Below are positions 8,858-17,708 of a stretch of DNA of 64,000 nucleotides, piece by piece. The stretch lies in NCBI GenBank assembly GCA_023139105.1, contig JAGLOF010000001.1, forward strand, positions 50,255 through 114,254, given 5' to 3'. Both the position numbers and the translations under genes were made by a program. The notes under the pieces are model-generated. The model was not told the DNA's origin. It saw only the letters and a list, made by a program, of their open reading frames with translations, and did no database searches. Positions within the stretch are counted from its first letter, which is position 1. The number at the start of each line of letters is the position of its first letter. The stretch is from a bacterium (GTDB lineage: Bacteria > Zhuqueibacterota > QNDG01 > JAGLOF01).

Positions 8858-9864
8858 GATCTGGCTTCCTGTTCTCTCCTAATACGTGAGGCAAGCTTCA
8901 ATAGTTTATCAATTGTCCGCTTCTGCGAAACTTGATAGATTGGCAGTTCAATAGTAAATGTAGTCCCTTTTCCATGCCCCCTGCTCCGTACCCTGACTTT
9001 ACCACCATGATAACGAATTATCTCGCGAACCCAGAAGAGTCCCAGACCAGTACCTTTAACATTTGGGACATCGGCGTGATAGATACGCTCAAACTTCTGA
9101 AATACAACTTTCTGATCTTTTATATCAATACCTATGCCCTGATCAGCAAATTCTACTACTATCCATTTCTCAGTATGTTTAAGATTTATATTGATCCGGA
9201 CATCTCCGGTTGAATACTTAATTGCATTATCTATCAAATTATCAAAAACAATTTTCAAGGCATCACGGTCAACTACACATTGCCTGGCCGCACCACCCAC
9301 TATTTGAATTTTTGAATTATTTAACTTAAATTGTTCAGAAGATTCTTTGATAATTGACTTGATCACCGCACCCGCATCATAGACCTCACACTTGTATACA
9401 ATACGCTTTTGCTCAAGACCTGATACCTCTAAAATTGAATTGATTAAATACTGAAGACGATTTGCATCTTTTATCATAAGTGCCAGGAACTCTTGCTGTC
9501 TGCTTCGCTGTAGCTCGCGCAACTGCATTGTCTCCAGATACAATTGAATAGAGGCCAGAGGTGATTTCAATTCATGTGTGATATTGGCAATAAAATTATC
9601 ATACATGCTTGTCAAATTCATCTGAACATTCAACCGACGAAACATCAATGCCATACCAACGGAAACAGTGACAAAAAGCACAATACCGCTTATAAGTGTT
9701 ATAAGATTGAAACGACCTGAAACCATAAGCCTGTCTGAGACCTGATCCATGACCAAATTAGTTGCAACAAAACGATAGATCCATAGTCCCAGTAGGGACA
9801 ACCATGCTACTTGAGCAAAAATAAAAACGAGGATATGAAAAAGTGAAGACCTGCGATTAATCAT
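8854..9864 (-). CDS. sensor histidine kinase
   Basis: 336 aa. Two membrane helices (residues about 10-33 and 52-75) flank a very short periplasmic loop, so it probably senses through the membrane or a partner protein. A HisKA domain carries the phospho-accepting His in NITHELKSPLASIQ (about residue 97). The HATPase domain shows an N box around DNLIDNAIKYS, G1 DQGIGIDIKD, and G2 GTGLGLFWVREI. It phosphorylates the response regulator encoded 4 nt into its 3' end. The architecture is the common PhoR-like type without PAS or HAMP. Confidence 0.92.
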   Translation of the reverse strand: MINRRSSLFHILVFIFAQVAWLSLLGLWIYRFVATNLVMDQVSDRLMVSGRFNLITLISGIVLFVTVSVGMALMFRRLNVQMNLTSMYDNFIANITHELKSPLASIQLYLETMQLRELQRSRQQEFLALMIKDANRLQYLINSILEVSGLEQKRIVYKCEVYDAGAVIKSIIKESSEQFKLNNSKIQIVGGAARQCVVDRDALKIVFDNLIDNAIKYSTGDVRININLKHTEKWIVVEFADQGIGIDIKDQKVVFQKFERIYHADVPNVKGTGLGLFWVREIIRYHGGKVRVRSRGHGKGTTFTIELPIYQVSQKRTIDKLLKLASRIRREQEARS

Positions 9865-10047
9865 CAGAATTCCTTTACATTTGATAATGCGGCTGACTCG
9901 CTACAAAGTAATAACGGCATCAACAACAAGCAACTCCAATTTTAATCTTTTACAGGACTTTGACATTTCTACTGTAAAAAAATGTGTATACTAAGACGTT
10001 ATTAAAAATACAAACACTTGATCGATTAACAAATGGAGTATCTTACT

Positions 10048-11142
10048 ATGTCTATCAACCAACTCCCAAAACTTTCCATTGGCCCCTTCACAGCACCGTT
10101 ACCAATTATTCAAGGCGGCATGGGCGTAGGGATATCACTCTCCGGTCTGGCATCAGCAGTAGCAAAAGCCGGCGGTATTGGTGTAATTTCATCAGTTGGC
10201 GTTGGAATGAACGAACCTGATTATAAGAAAAATTTTACTGAGGCCAACTGCCGTGCCTTGACCAGAGAGTTTCAAAAAGTAAGAGAGCAAACAGATGGCA
10301 TTCTCGGGTGTAACATTATGGTAGCTTTATCTGACTATGAAGAACAGGTAGATGCTGCCATGGATGCTGAGGTAGACATTCTTTTTTTGGGCGCAGGCCT
10401 GCCGCTTAAATTTTCCAAAAATGTAACACCGGATAGATTAACACACGGACACACACGTATCGCGCCAATTGTATCTTCAGGCCGGGCTTTGGAGGTAATC
10501 TTCAAGACATGGGACAGAAAATATAAAACTATACCCGATGCAGTTGTGGTTGAAGGCCCAATGGCCGGTGGACATCTGGGTTTTAAAAACGAGCAGCTTG
10601 ATGATCCTGCTTTTGCATTGCAGCAACTGGTACCTGAAGTTGTAAATGCTGCCATTCCATTTGAACAAAAATATGGTCGTTCAATTCCTGTCATTGCAGC
10701 CGGCGGCATTTATACAGGCCGGAATATTCGCCAGATGCTGGACCTGGGTGCCAGCGGTGTTCAATTGGGAACACGTTTTGTAGCAACACATGAATGTGAT
10801 GCTGATCCACGATTCAAAGAGGCATATATAAAAGCAACTAAAAAAGATGTATGTATTATACAAAGTCCTGTTGGTCTTCCGGGTCGTGCACTTAAGAATA
10901 CATTCCTGGATAGTGTTGCCGCTGGCGGGAAACATCCATTCAGCTGCCCATGGAAGTGCCTCAGGACATGTGATTACAAAGTTGCACCATACTGTATTGC
11001 AAATGCACTGGTTCAGGCTAAACGTGGTAATATTGACCATGGTTTTGTTTTTGCAGGAGCTAATGCCTGGCGTGTAGATAAAATAGTATCCGTACAAGAA
11101 TTGCTGGATGAACTTATCCATGATTTTACAGCACGGGGATAA
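10048..11142 (+). CDS. nitronate monooxygenase / NPD-like FMN oxidoreductase
   Basis: 364 aa from the second Met of the track ORF, chosen because GGAG sits 9 nt upstream. It is an FMN-binding TIM barrel of the 2-nitropropane dioxygenase/FabK superfamily: IIQGGMGVGISLSGLASAVA at the N-terminus, VVVEGPMAGGHLG in the middle, and phosphate-binding PVIAAGGIYTGRNI with DLGASGVQLGTRF. The C-terminus has a Cys-containing patch (CPWKCLRTCDY) seen in a subset of this family. Likely reactions are oxidation of alkyl nitronates or an unidentified flavin redox step. A FabK enoyl-ACP reductase role is less likely because of the longer Cys-rich tail and distance from the fab operon. It is followed by a strong terminator. 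Confidence 0.82.
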   Translation: MSINQLPKLSIGPFTAPLPIIQGGMGVGISLSGLASAVAKAGGIGVISSVGVGMNEPDYKKNFTEANCRALTREFQKVREQTDGILGCNIMVALSDYEEQVDAAMDAEVDILFLGAGLPLKFSKNVTPDRLTHGHTRIAPIVSSGRALEVIFKTWDRKYKTIPDAVVVEGPMAGGHLGFKNEQLDDPAFALQQLVPEVVNAAIPFEQKYGRSIPVIAAGGIYTGRNIRQMLDLGASGVQLGTRFVATHECDADPRFKEAYIKATKKDVCIIQSPVGLPGRALKNTFLDSVAAGGKHPFSCPWKCLRTCDYKVAPYCIANALVQAKRGNIDHGFVFAGANAWRVDKIVSVQELLDELIHDFTARG

Positions 11143-11172
11143 TTTTAATAAAGTTTACCAAATATAGATTAA

Positions 11173-11206
11173 AAAAGGACGAGATTCATGATCTCGTCCT
11201 TTTTTT
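11173..11206 (+). terminator. Rho-independent terminator after nitronate monooxygenase
   Basis: GGACGAGAT and ATCTCGTCC form a perfect 9-bp stem with a 5-nt loop, flanked by A6 on one side and T7 on the other. It would work on both strands. The track's start for the next gene (11188) lies inside this hairpin, which argues for the later start at 11281. Confidence 0.92.
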
Positions 11207-11245
11207 ATACTCTTTACAGCAATAAATCTTTTACTCTCAGAATTA

Positions 11246-11274
11246 TTGCGTATCTTTCAAAAAAATTGTATATT
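11246..11274 (+). promoter_or_regulatory. sigma-70-like promoter, possibly giving a leaderless AraC mRNA
   Basis: TTGCGT, a 17-nt spacer and TATATT. The -10 box ends 6 nt before the ATG at 11281, so transcription would be predicted to start at or within a base or two of the start codon. No clear Shine-Dalgarno lies between. Confidence 0.45.
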
Positions 11275-11280
11275 AAAGAA

Positions 11281-12297
11281 ATGACACCTATAAAAACATT
11301 ACTACTGCTGATGTATTCGATTGGCTTTCTGAACAGTCTCTTCTTTGCTGTTTATTATTTTAGCAATAATTCCGGATACAAAGCTTTGAACCGCCGATTC
11401 AGCTTAATACTCTTACTCCTGGCTTTAAGATTATTTAAAGCCATATTCATATATTTCATACCCGGTCTCCATACATTTTACCATATCATCTGGTTTGCTG
11501 TGATAGCACTTATTGGCCCTCAACTCCTCTGTTATGTAAAATCTTTTGAGCCTATAATCCGCCCCAGGAGGCAATGCTTATATCACATGATCCCCGGAAT
11601 AATTTTTATTACCGGTCTAATAACCTTTCCTCAAATAATGACTTTAAAATCAGTCTATATCATTTTAACATTGATCATGCTTTTTTACTTCGTCTACTCT
11701 TTTTATTGTCTTATAATACTCAATAAAAAACATCGATTTTCACATTGGACCAAACATTGGCACAAAGCTATTATCGTATTTTTCATGATAGAGGCAATAA
11801 TCTTTACTACTTCCAATTTAATAAATTTCAACATTTTTACAGTAGAGGCTGTAATAATCTCTATCGCCTTATACGCCCTGGCCTTCGCAGAATTGAAATG
11901 GAAAATTATTCCAAAAGCACATAATAAATTTAGCCCCCTTGGTTCTACAGAAGAGAGTCTCCATAATCGACTTATGCACCTAATTAATGTGGATAAAATC
12001 TATTTATCCCCAGACCTGACCCTGGCTGAACTGGCTCAAAGAGCAAGAACATCACCACATAATCTCTCGCGTTTCCTCAATACCCGGCACCACTTGAATT
12101 TCAATGATTTTATTAATAAACCACGTATCGAAGAAGCAAAAAACCGTCTACTTGATCCGGAGCACAAGCATAAAAAAATATCTTACCTGGCTCTTGAATG
12201 TGGATTTAATTCACTATCAGTATTCAATCCTGCATTCAAGAAATTTACCGGCACAACACCTTCCCAATATCAACGCCATCAATCAGATAGAAAATAG
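11281..12297 (+). CDS. AraC-family regulator with N-terminal membrane domain
   Basis: 338 aa from Met 32 of the track ORF; the longer version would begin inside a terminator. The N-terminal 220 residues hold about seven hydrophobic helices (LLLLMYSIGFLNSLFFAVYYF, VIISIALYALAFAELKW). The C-terminal 100 residues hold the two helix-turn-helix motifs of AraC/XylS: LTLAELAQRARTSPHNLSRFLN and ISYLALECGFNSLSVFNPAFKKFTG. Proteins with this layout are common in Bacteroidetes and relatives and are presumed to sense a membrane or extracellular signal. It precedes the PD40 gene on the same strand by 110 bp, which may be a target. The signal is unknown. Confidence 0.85.
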   Translation: MTPIKTLLLLMYSIGFLNSLFFAVYYFSNNSGYKALNRRFSLILLLLALRLFKAIFIYFIPGLHTFYHIIWFAVIALIGPQLLCYVKSFEPIIRPRRQCLYHMIPGIIFITGLITFPQIMTLKSVYIILTLIMLFYFVYSFYCLIILNKKHRFSHWTKHWHKAIIVFFMIEAIIFTTSNLINFNIFTVEAVIISIALYALAFAELKWKIIPKAHNKFSPLGSTEESLHNRLMHLINVDKIYLSPDLTLAELAQRARTSPHNLSRFLNTRHHLNFNDFINKPRIEEAKNRLLDPEHKHKKISYLALECGFNSLSVFNPAFKKFTGTTPSQYQRHQSDRK

Positions 12298-12407
12298 ACC
12301 TTACGAAATTATCATTCCGAAAGACGCTATTATAATCCCGTTAGATATTTATATTGGATCCTACGTATTATAGGCAGATCACAAAAATAATAACTATGGA
12401 GACTGCC

Positions 12408-13397
12408 ATGAAAAATCTAACAAGGGGCTTTATTGGAGCTCTAATTCTATCAACCAGTATCTTCTCGCAGGAAATACAATTCCCGCAGATGATCAAAGCA
12501 CTGGATTCCAACTTGCCGGATAATGAAGCTAAAATCTTTGCCCCCGGCAAGGTTAGTACATCTACAGATGACTGGAAAATAGCCTTCTGTCCAACTGGAA
12601 AAGAAATTTTCTTTACAGTAACTGGTCGTGCTCATGCTGCAATTGTCAACATGAAATATGTTGGAGGTATATGGACTAAACCTGAGGTCATGTCATTTTC
12701 TGGTCATTATTTTGATTTCGCCCCAACACTTAGTGCTGATGGCAAGCGGATGATCTTTGTATCCAGACGTCCTACTGGTCGCCCCGATGATACTTCCGGT
12801 ACAAAATTTTGGATGGTTCAACGCATTGGCAACACCTGGGGAGATCCAAAATTATTATCAGACAATATAAATAAGGCAGGCACCAATTTGATGTGGCCAT
12901 GCCTGGCTGCAAATGACGACCTCTATTTTGTTTGTAAACAGGAGCATGGCTACGGAGGTACTGATATTTACAAATCAACTTATATGAATGGTGAATATCA
13001 ACAACCACAAAACATTGGCTCTCCAGTGAACTCTGAACTAGGTGAATACTGTCCATTTATTGCACCCGATGGTTCATATATTATTTTTGAAATAGTGGAC
13101 AAAAAAGGCGGCCTTGGTAAAGGCGACATGTATATCAGTATACGCAAGGATGATGGAGATTGGGGTGAGCCACAAAATATGGGCAAGGCCTTTAATTCCC
13201 GTGCTCATGACTGTTACCCAACACTATCACCCGACGGTAAATACCTGTTTTTTCAATCAGAGCGTCGTGTAAGGCTTCCAAGAGAACAGGAACACTTCTC
13301 ATACTCACAACTTCTTAAGCAGAGTCAACAAAGTGGAGGCTGGGATATATATTGGATTCATACAGACGCACTTAAACCTTTCTTAAACGCCAAATAA
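12408..13397 (+). CDS. secreted PD40/WD40-like beta-propeller protein
   Basis: 329 aa from Met 19 of the track ORF, chosen because GGAGA lies 5 nt upstream and a signal peptide follows directly (MKNLTRGFIGALILSTSIFSQ). It contains several TolB-like PD40 blades: FAPTLSADGKRMIFVSRR, CPFIAPDGSYIIFEIVD and YPTLSPDGKYLFFQSER, each with the typical 'P.lSpDGk.l.F' core. Such propellers are periplasmic or surface scaffolds; no enzymatic residues are evident. It ends at a terminator shared with the convergent transporter gene. Confidence 0.85.
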   Translation: MKNLTRGFIGALILSTSIFSQEIQFPQMIKALDSNLPDNEAKIFAPGKVSTSTDDWKIAFCPTGKEIFFTVTGRAHAAIVNMKYVGGIWTKPEVMSFSGHYFDFAPTLSADGKRMIFVSRRPTGRPDDTSGTKFWMVQRIGNTWGDPKLLSDNINKAGTNLMWPCLAANDDLYFVCKQEHGYGGTDIYKSTYMNGEYQQPQNIGSPVNSELGEYCPFIAPDGSYIIFEIVDKKGGLGKGDMYISIRKDDGDWGEPQNMGKAFNSRAHDCYPTLSPDGKYLFFQSERRVRLPREQEHFSYSQLLKQSQQSGGWDIYWIHTDALKPFLNAK

Positions 13398-13424
13398 ACA
13401 ATACTAATTTTTTTCACACAACAA

Positions 13425-13448
13425 AGGGCGGCTTTAAAAAGCCGCCCT
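13425..13448. terminator. bidirectional terminator between PD40 gene and NSS transporter
   Basis: AGGGCGGCTT and AAGCCGCCCT form a perfect 10-bp GC-rich stem with a 4-nt loop. A T-rich tail follows on the plus strand (CTCTATTTT). It lies between two convergent genes and can serve both. Confidence 0.85.
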
Positions 13449-13478
13449 CTATTTTACTGCCTCCAACGAGTCGATCAA

Positions 13479-14801
13479 CTACAAAAGAAACGATGATAAC
13501 AGAATAGCTAAAATAAAAACAGGTGCAATATATTTAATTGCAAAACTCCAGACTTTAGCACCTTTAAAATTATCAGCACCCTGATACATTTCTTTTAAGG
13601 CATTGGGTGTCTTCCATGAAAATCCAATAAATATGGCTACAAACAAAGCACCGATACTCAGAGACAGTCCGCCCCAGATTGTTGACCACACTCCTAAGAA
13701 ACTTTCTGACAAGGCGCATGGAACACCTATAGCCAAGGCAATAGCCCCAACAATGATTGAAGCTTTTTTCCTGTCCCACTTTTTCTCATCAATACAAAAA
13801 GCTACCGGAACTTCCAAAATAGAAATTGTGGATGTCAATGCCGCAATTGATAATAAAAGGAAGAAGAGTGGGCCGAATACCATTCCACCCGGCATTTTAT
13901 CAAATAGTACAGGCAGCACATTAAACATGGTACCCGGACCGGATACATCCTGCATGCCTAATGAAAATATTGCCGGAAAAATAATAAAACCAGCCATTAT
14001 TGCAATACCCGTATCAAATACAGCAATCCATTTTGTTGCCGAAGGAATATTTTCTTTCTTTGATACATATGAACCGTAGGTAATCATGGTTCCCATGCCT
14101 AGACTCAAGCTGAAGAAAGCTTGCCCCATTGCATTAATAATGACACTTGGTTTCAAAGCACTCCAATCGGGTTTAATATAAAAAGCAACACCTTTTGATG
14201 CACCTTCCAGTGTGAGCGAACGAAAAAGCAATAAAAATAAAATACCAATCAATGCAGGCATAAGAATCTTTGAATACTTCTCAATCCCGCCTGATACTCC
14301 TTTTGACACAACATAGACCGTAAGAATAATAAATATCGCAAGAAGAAATATCTGAAGCACTCCATTACCGGCAAATGACTGGTATGCTTCTGTAGCAGCA
14401 TTACTGGCAATGGCAGATTCACTGGCCATCCCCTTGAACTGTCCGGTCAAAGCCTTAAAGAAATACCCAACAGCTCCACCGGCGATGACGGCATAAAATG
14501 AAAGAATCATTAATCCACTGGCAACTCCCAGGTATCCTACAAATTTCCACGGGCTTCCGGGTTTGATTGCATTAAAAGCTCCAACTGGATTTTTTCCGGT
14601 AAAGCGGCCCAGAGTAACTTCAGCCATAAGAACCGGCAGTGCGATGACAACAACAGATATAAGATAGATTAAGACAAACACTCCACCGCCATTCTCACCA
14701 ACTGCGTAGGGGAATCTCCATAGATTTCCCAGCCCGACAGCTGAGCCGGCTGCAGCCATAATAAATCCGATTTTACTAAAATTACCACGATTATTCTGCA
14801 T
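13479..14801 (-). CDS. sodium-dependent transporter, NSS (SNF) family
   Basis: 440 aa with about 11 membrane helices, the usual length of bacterial NSS transporters such as the tryptophan or tyrosine transporters. The signature in helix 1 is clear: AAGSAVGLGNLWRFPYAVGE, which forms the Na+ and substrate site. LGMGTMITYGSYVSKKENI matches helix 6 and the following loop. It would import an amino acid or related amine with Na+ across the inner membrane; the substrate cannot be read. The AGCS symporter gene lies 18 bp upstream on the same strand, so the two probably form an amino-acid uptake operon. Confidence 0.93.
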   Translation of the reverse strand: MQNNRGNFSKIGFIMAAAGSAVGLGNLWRFPYAVGENGGGVFVLIYLISVVVIALPVLMAEVTLGRFTGKNPVGAFNAIKPGSPWKFVGYLGVASGLMILSFYAVIAGGAVGYFFKALTGQFKGMASESAIASNAATEAYQSFAGNGVLQIFLLAIFIILTVYVVSKGVSGGIEKYSKILMPALIGILFLLLFRSLTLEGASKGVAFYIKPDWSALKPSVIINAMGQAFFSLSLGMGTMITYGSYVSKKENIPSATKWIAVFDTGIAIMAGFIIFPAIFSLGMQDVSGPGTMFNVLPVLFDKMPGGMVFGPLFFLLLSIAALTSTISILEVPVAFCIDEKKWDRKKASIIVGAIALAIGVPCALSESFLGVWSTIWGGLSLSIGALFVAIFIGFSWKTPNALKEMYQGADNFKGAKVWSFAIKYIAPVFILAILLSSFLL

Positions 14802-14819
14802 ATACCAATACCCTCAGTA

Positions 14820-16517
14820 TTATTTAATTTTCATTTTGGCAGCATCTTCGGGATGCTCTATTTTGAACTTCACCCAGTAATCATCAACAGACTGGCGCAT
14901 GTCCTTATGCAGCATGATAATGCCAAAAAGATTTGGTATGGCCATGAGTACAATTGCAATGTTAGCGATAGTCCAAATTATTGTTGTATCGGCAAGTGCA
15001 GCAGCAAAAAACGCAATAATATACACAACACGATATGGCACAACGTATTTCAAACCGACCAGGTAGGTAATGGCCCTATCCCCGTAATATGACCAGGAGA
15101 TAACAGTCGAGAAAGCAAAAAGAAGCAATCCGATAGAGACAATGTATTTACCGGATTCACCCAGCCACCCCTTCTGAAAAGCCTCTGTGGTAAGACGGGC
15201 AGAATGCACGAGTGAGCGGCCATCCAGTTCAATGTCAGTATCATCGGGCAAACCATCATCAATGAGGATTGTACCGGTTATAGGCTCACCACTTTTTATG
15301 AAATGGACATCTTCGGCAACTGATCTGGCGTGAATTACTGTCACATCCTGACCTTCCACAATATGACCGTCAAGCAACTGAAGACTACCGTCAAAAGCTG
15401 CAATAGCATCATCTGATGAATTATTAATATGATTAGTCAAAGGGCCAAGATGATCCTGATTATCCTGATCCCACACACCCTGGACAATTTCCAGATCCGC
15501 ACGCTGAAAAGAATTATGTACTTTCTCGTTCCAGGAACCGGAAGCCATAATTGCAAGACCGGTCAATGTGCAGATAAGCAATGTATCTATGAACGGTTCT
15601 AAAATTGATACCATTCCTTCTGATACAGGTTCATCAGCCTTTGCAGCTGAATGAGCAATGGCAGCAGATCCCTGACCTGCTTCATTGGAGTATATTCCAC
15701 GAGATACTCCGTTTGTAAGAGCAAATACAAAAGATGCTCCGATAAAACCGCCCATAGCAGCTGAACCTGTAAAAACTTGCTTTACAATCATAGAAAATGA
15801 ACTGATGATATTTGAAGGATTTGCCAAAATAACAGTCAGTGCGCCGATAATATAAATTATAGCCATGAAGGGTACAACTTTTTCAGTCACAGCCGCTATA
15901 CGCTTGATACCGCCAACAATAATTAAGGCCAGCAGAACAGACAGAATGCCACCTGTAATCCATGGAGAGAGGCCGAATGTAGCTTTTATGGAGACAGCAA
16001 TATTATTAATCTGAGGAAGGTTGCCAGTTCCAAAGGAACAGATAACAGTAGCAATAGCAAATACAACGGCAAGCCATTTCATGTTTAACTTGTTCTGCAT
16101 ATAGAACATCGGGCCACCGGCAATAGATCCATCTGACTCAACTTCACGGTATTTATGTGAAAGTGTACACTCGACAAACTTAAGGCACATTCCAAAAAAG
16201 GCCGTTGCCCACATCCAGAAAAGTGCCGCAGGACCTCCCATAAACAGGGCCAGTCCGACTCCTGCAATATTACCGGTGCCAACTGTCCCTGAAAGTGCTG
16301 TGGTCAATGATTGAAAGTGAGTGGTATCCCCTTCAAATTCATCTTTCTCATACTTTCCCGATACAATGCTAATAGCATGACGGAAAAAACGAATCTGAGG
16401 AAATTTCAAATAAATCGTAAAGAAAATACCTGTACCCAACAGAACAAAAGGGAACCAACCGGCATTACTACCAATATAGTTATTCACCTGGTTTAAAAAA
16501 TCATTAACTGCGTCCAT
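14820..16517 (-). CDS. alanine/glycine:cation symporter (AGCS) with a large loop insertion
   Basis: 565 aa from Met 20 of the track ORF, chosen because GAGGAG lies 4 nt upstream of MDAVND. AGCS family signatures include [18 protein letters not shown], the conserved [21 protein letters not shown] loop, and [16 protein letters not shown]. It imports alanine, glycine or similar with Na+ across the inner membrane. Unlike the usual members of about 450 aa, it has an extra hydrophilic segment of about 100 residues between the helix ending SGSWNEK and the one starting GKYIVSIGL. That segment is acidic and contains strands such as [10 protein letters not shown]. It lies 18 bp upstream of the NSS transporter gene. 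Confidence 0.9.
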   Translation of the reverse strand: MDAVNDFLNQVNNYIGSNAGWFPFVLLGTGIFFTIYLKFPQIRFFRHAISIVSGKYEKDEFEGDTTHFQSLTTALSGTVGTGNIAGVGLALFMGGPAALFWMWATAFFGMCLKFVECTLSHKYREVESDGSIAGGPMFYMQNKLNMKWLAVVFAIATVICSFGTGNLPQINNIAVSIKATFGLSPWITGGILSVLLALIIVGGIKRIAAVTEKVVPFMAIIYIIGALTVILANPSNIISSFSMIVKQVFTGSAAMGGFIGASFVFALTNGVSRGIYSNEAGQGSAAIAHSAAKADEPVSEGMVSILEPFIDTLLICTLTGLAIMASGSWNEKVHNSFQRADLEIVQGVWDQDNQDHLGPLTNHINNSSDDAIAAFDGSLQLLDGHIVEGQDVTVIHARSVAEDVHFIKSGEPITGTILIDDGLPDDTDIELDGRSLVHSARLTTEAFQKGWLGESGKYIVSIGLLLFAFSTVISWSYYGDRAITYLVGLKYVVPYRVVYIIAFFAAALADTTIIWTIANIAIVLMAIPNLFGIIMLHKDMRQSVDDYWVKFKIEHPEDAAKMKIK

Positions 16518-16789
16518 AATACTCCTCTCATAAATATCAAAACTTATTTTTTTTAGGTTAATTGCATATTTCACCGTCAGAGATATCTGTCATTGTGGAT
16601 AAAAAATCCGGAAAGAGACAAAATGAATTACTTTTATTGTAGTGAGGATGTAATATGGCCAGAGACCAGGCAGGTATGGAATCAGGGTCAAGGGATTTCA
16701 ACGGCGAAACGGATAGAAACATTAAATCTAATCCTGTTTGCAATTATATTGATATACTATTAAAATAGATTTGGATGTAAAGGTATAAA

Positions 16790-17142
16790 TGGTGGAGACG
16801 GCGGGAATCGAACCCGCGTCCGAATATACGATTCAAGAGATCACTACGTGCGTAGTCTGACATTCAGTCTCACTGATCATCGTCCGACAGACAAGGCGAT
16901 AGATCAGCCAACCTGTAAATTTTCGCTAAAAGATTCCAGGTAAATCCTAAAGCTAACCTTTCATTGCGGCGTCCTTCCGGGCCCCGGAAAGGTGCGACTC
17001 CCGGAGGACGGGCTACCTAAGCAGCCAGTGCGTAATTATAATCGTCGCCGATTAATATTATTGTTGAGGGAGTTTAACCAGGCTCCTCACCTGGACACGC
17101 GCTCTCAAGCTTCATTATACCCGTCGAATCCAGTTCGTCCCC
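16790..17142 (-). ncRNA. ssrA: tmRNA (transfer-messenger RNA), ssrA
   Basis: On the minus strand the RNA opens GGGGACGAACTGG and closes with a TTCGATTCCCGCC arm and CTCCACCA, the standard tmRNA ends forming a tRNA-Ala-like domain. CCA is encoded. The length is 353 nt. The inferred tag frame lies at 17017-17049 and reads GDDYNYALAA followed by TAG. It is preceded by TTAATC, which resembles the element that sets the resume codon. The resume codon would be GGC (Gly). tmRNA with SmpB rescues stalled ribosomes and tags the product for proteolysis. The tag end ALAA is canonical. No tRNA gene lies near. Confidence 0.95.
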
Positions 17143-17165
17143 GAATTCATAGGTCTTGAATATTA

Positions 17166-17194
17166 AAAATACGAAAATTTACGTAAAATGTCAA
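17166..17194 (-). promoter_or_regulatory. promoter of tmRNA
   Basis: On the minus strand: TTGACA, a 17-nt spacer, TATTTT. The -10 box ends 23 nt before the mature tmRNA 5' end, leaving a leader of about 16 nt for RNase P to remove. Confidence 0.6.
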
Positions 17195-17218
17195 TTTATA
17201 ATTGTGATTATTCCGCAA

Positions 17219-17707
17219 CTATTGCGCAAGATTAAAAAATTTATTTTCAATTTCTCCGGAAGCTCTTCTATATATAACATTCATTTCATTGATAAAATCA
17301 GTTTCCGAACGCCAGAACGATAGCACCCCCAACCTTTTGGGCAGAGCTGCATTAATTTTTACGGGCCCGGCAGGGGCGGGCAAACTGGCCCATGTCTTTT
17401 CTCCCCAAAATTCAGACAATTCCAGTGGCAAGGACTCAGGTTCAATTTCCTGCGGCTGCCGACAAATTTCATCTTTGACTCCGGTTTCCCTCAGCTGTTC
17501 AAGAAACTTATCCCGGTCGAGGCCGCGCAGTTTAAAAAGTAAAAAAGGATCATCATCAAAATCTTCCAGAGTCTGTACCCAGCGTTTGCCCCACCATTTT
17601 TTAGCGAAAGCTCCCCACCTGCTGCGGGCTTTAATGCCGCCGTCTACTTCTTTGGCAACCGTAGGCTTATACCAGAAATTGTCAAAATCATATGATCGGC
17701 CCATCAT
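17219..17707 (-). CDS. SWIM zinc-finger-type protein lacking the SWIM finger (in-frame internal loss)
   Basis: 162 aa. The N-terminus (GGIKARSRWGAFAKKWWGKRWVQTLEDF, cut here) matches proteins usually encoded next to this SNF2 type, which run about 250-300 aa and carry a central SWIM finger (CxC...CxH). Here LEDF is followed directly by DDDPFLLFKLRGLDRDKF, which in full-length relatives lies after the finger. No CxC/CxH is present. The middle of roughly 100-150 residues therefore seems deleted without breaking the frame. The stop of the SNF2 gene lies 1 nt upstream, so the two are one operon. Family assignment is from remembered relatives; the missing finger is seen directly. Confidence 0.7.
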   Translation of the reverse strand: MMGRSYDFDNFWYKPTVAKEVDGGIKARSRWGAFAKKWWGKRWVQTLEDFDDDPFLLFKLRGLDRDKFLEQLRETGVKDEICRQPQEIEPESLPLELSEFWGEKTWASLPAPAGPVKINAALPKRLGVLSFWRSETDFINEMNVIYRRASGEIENKFFNLAQ

Positions 17708-17708
17708 T

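Noticed and set aside
9960-9992. TTGACA and TATACT before the nitronate monooxygenase gene as a promoter
   Set aside because: The spacing between boxes is 21 nt, too long for a standard sigma-70 promoter; no better -10 lies at 16-18 nt.
10048-11142. FabK enoyl-ACP reductase
   Set aside because: The FMN-barrel superfamily is shared, but the protein is longer with a Cys-rich tail and lies away from the fab operon; nitronate monooxygenase-like is safer.
16790-16830. A tRNA gene (TGGTGGAGACGG... CCA end)
   Set aside because: This is the tRNA-like 3' end of the tmRNA; the matching 5' end is 350 nt away, with the ALAA tag between.
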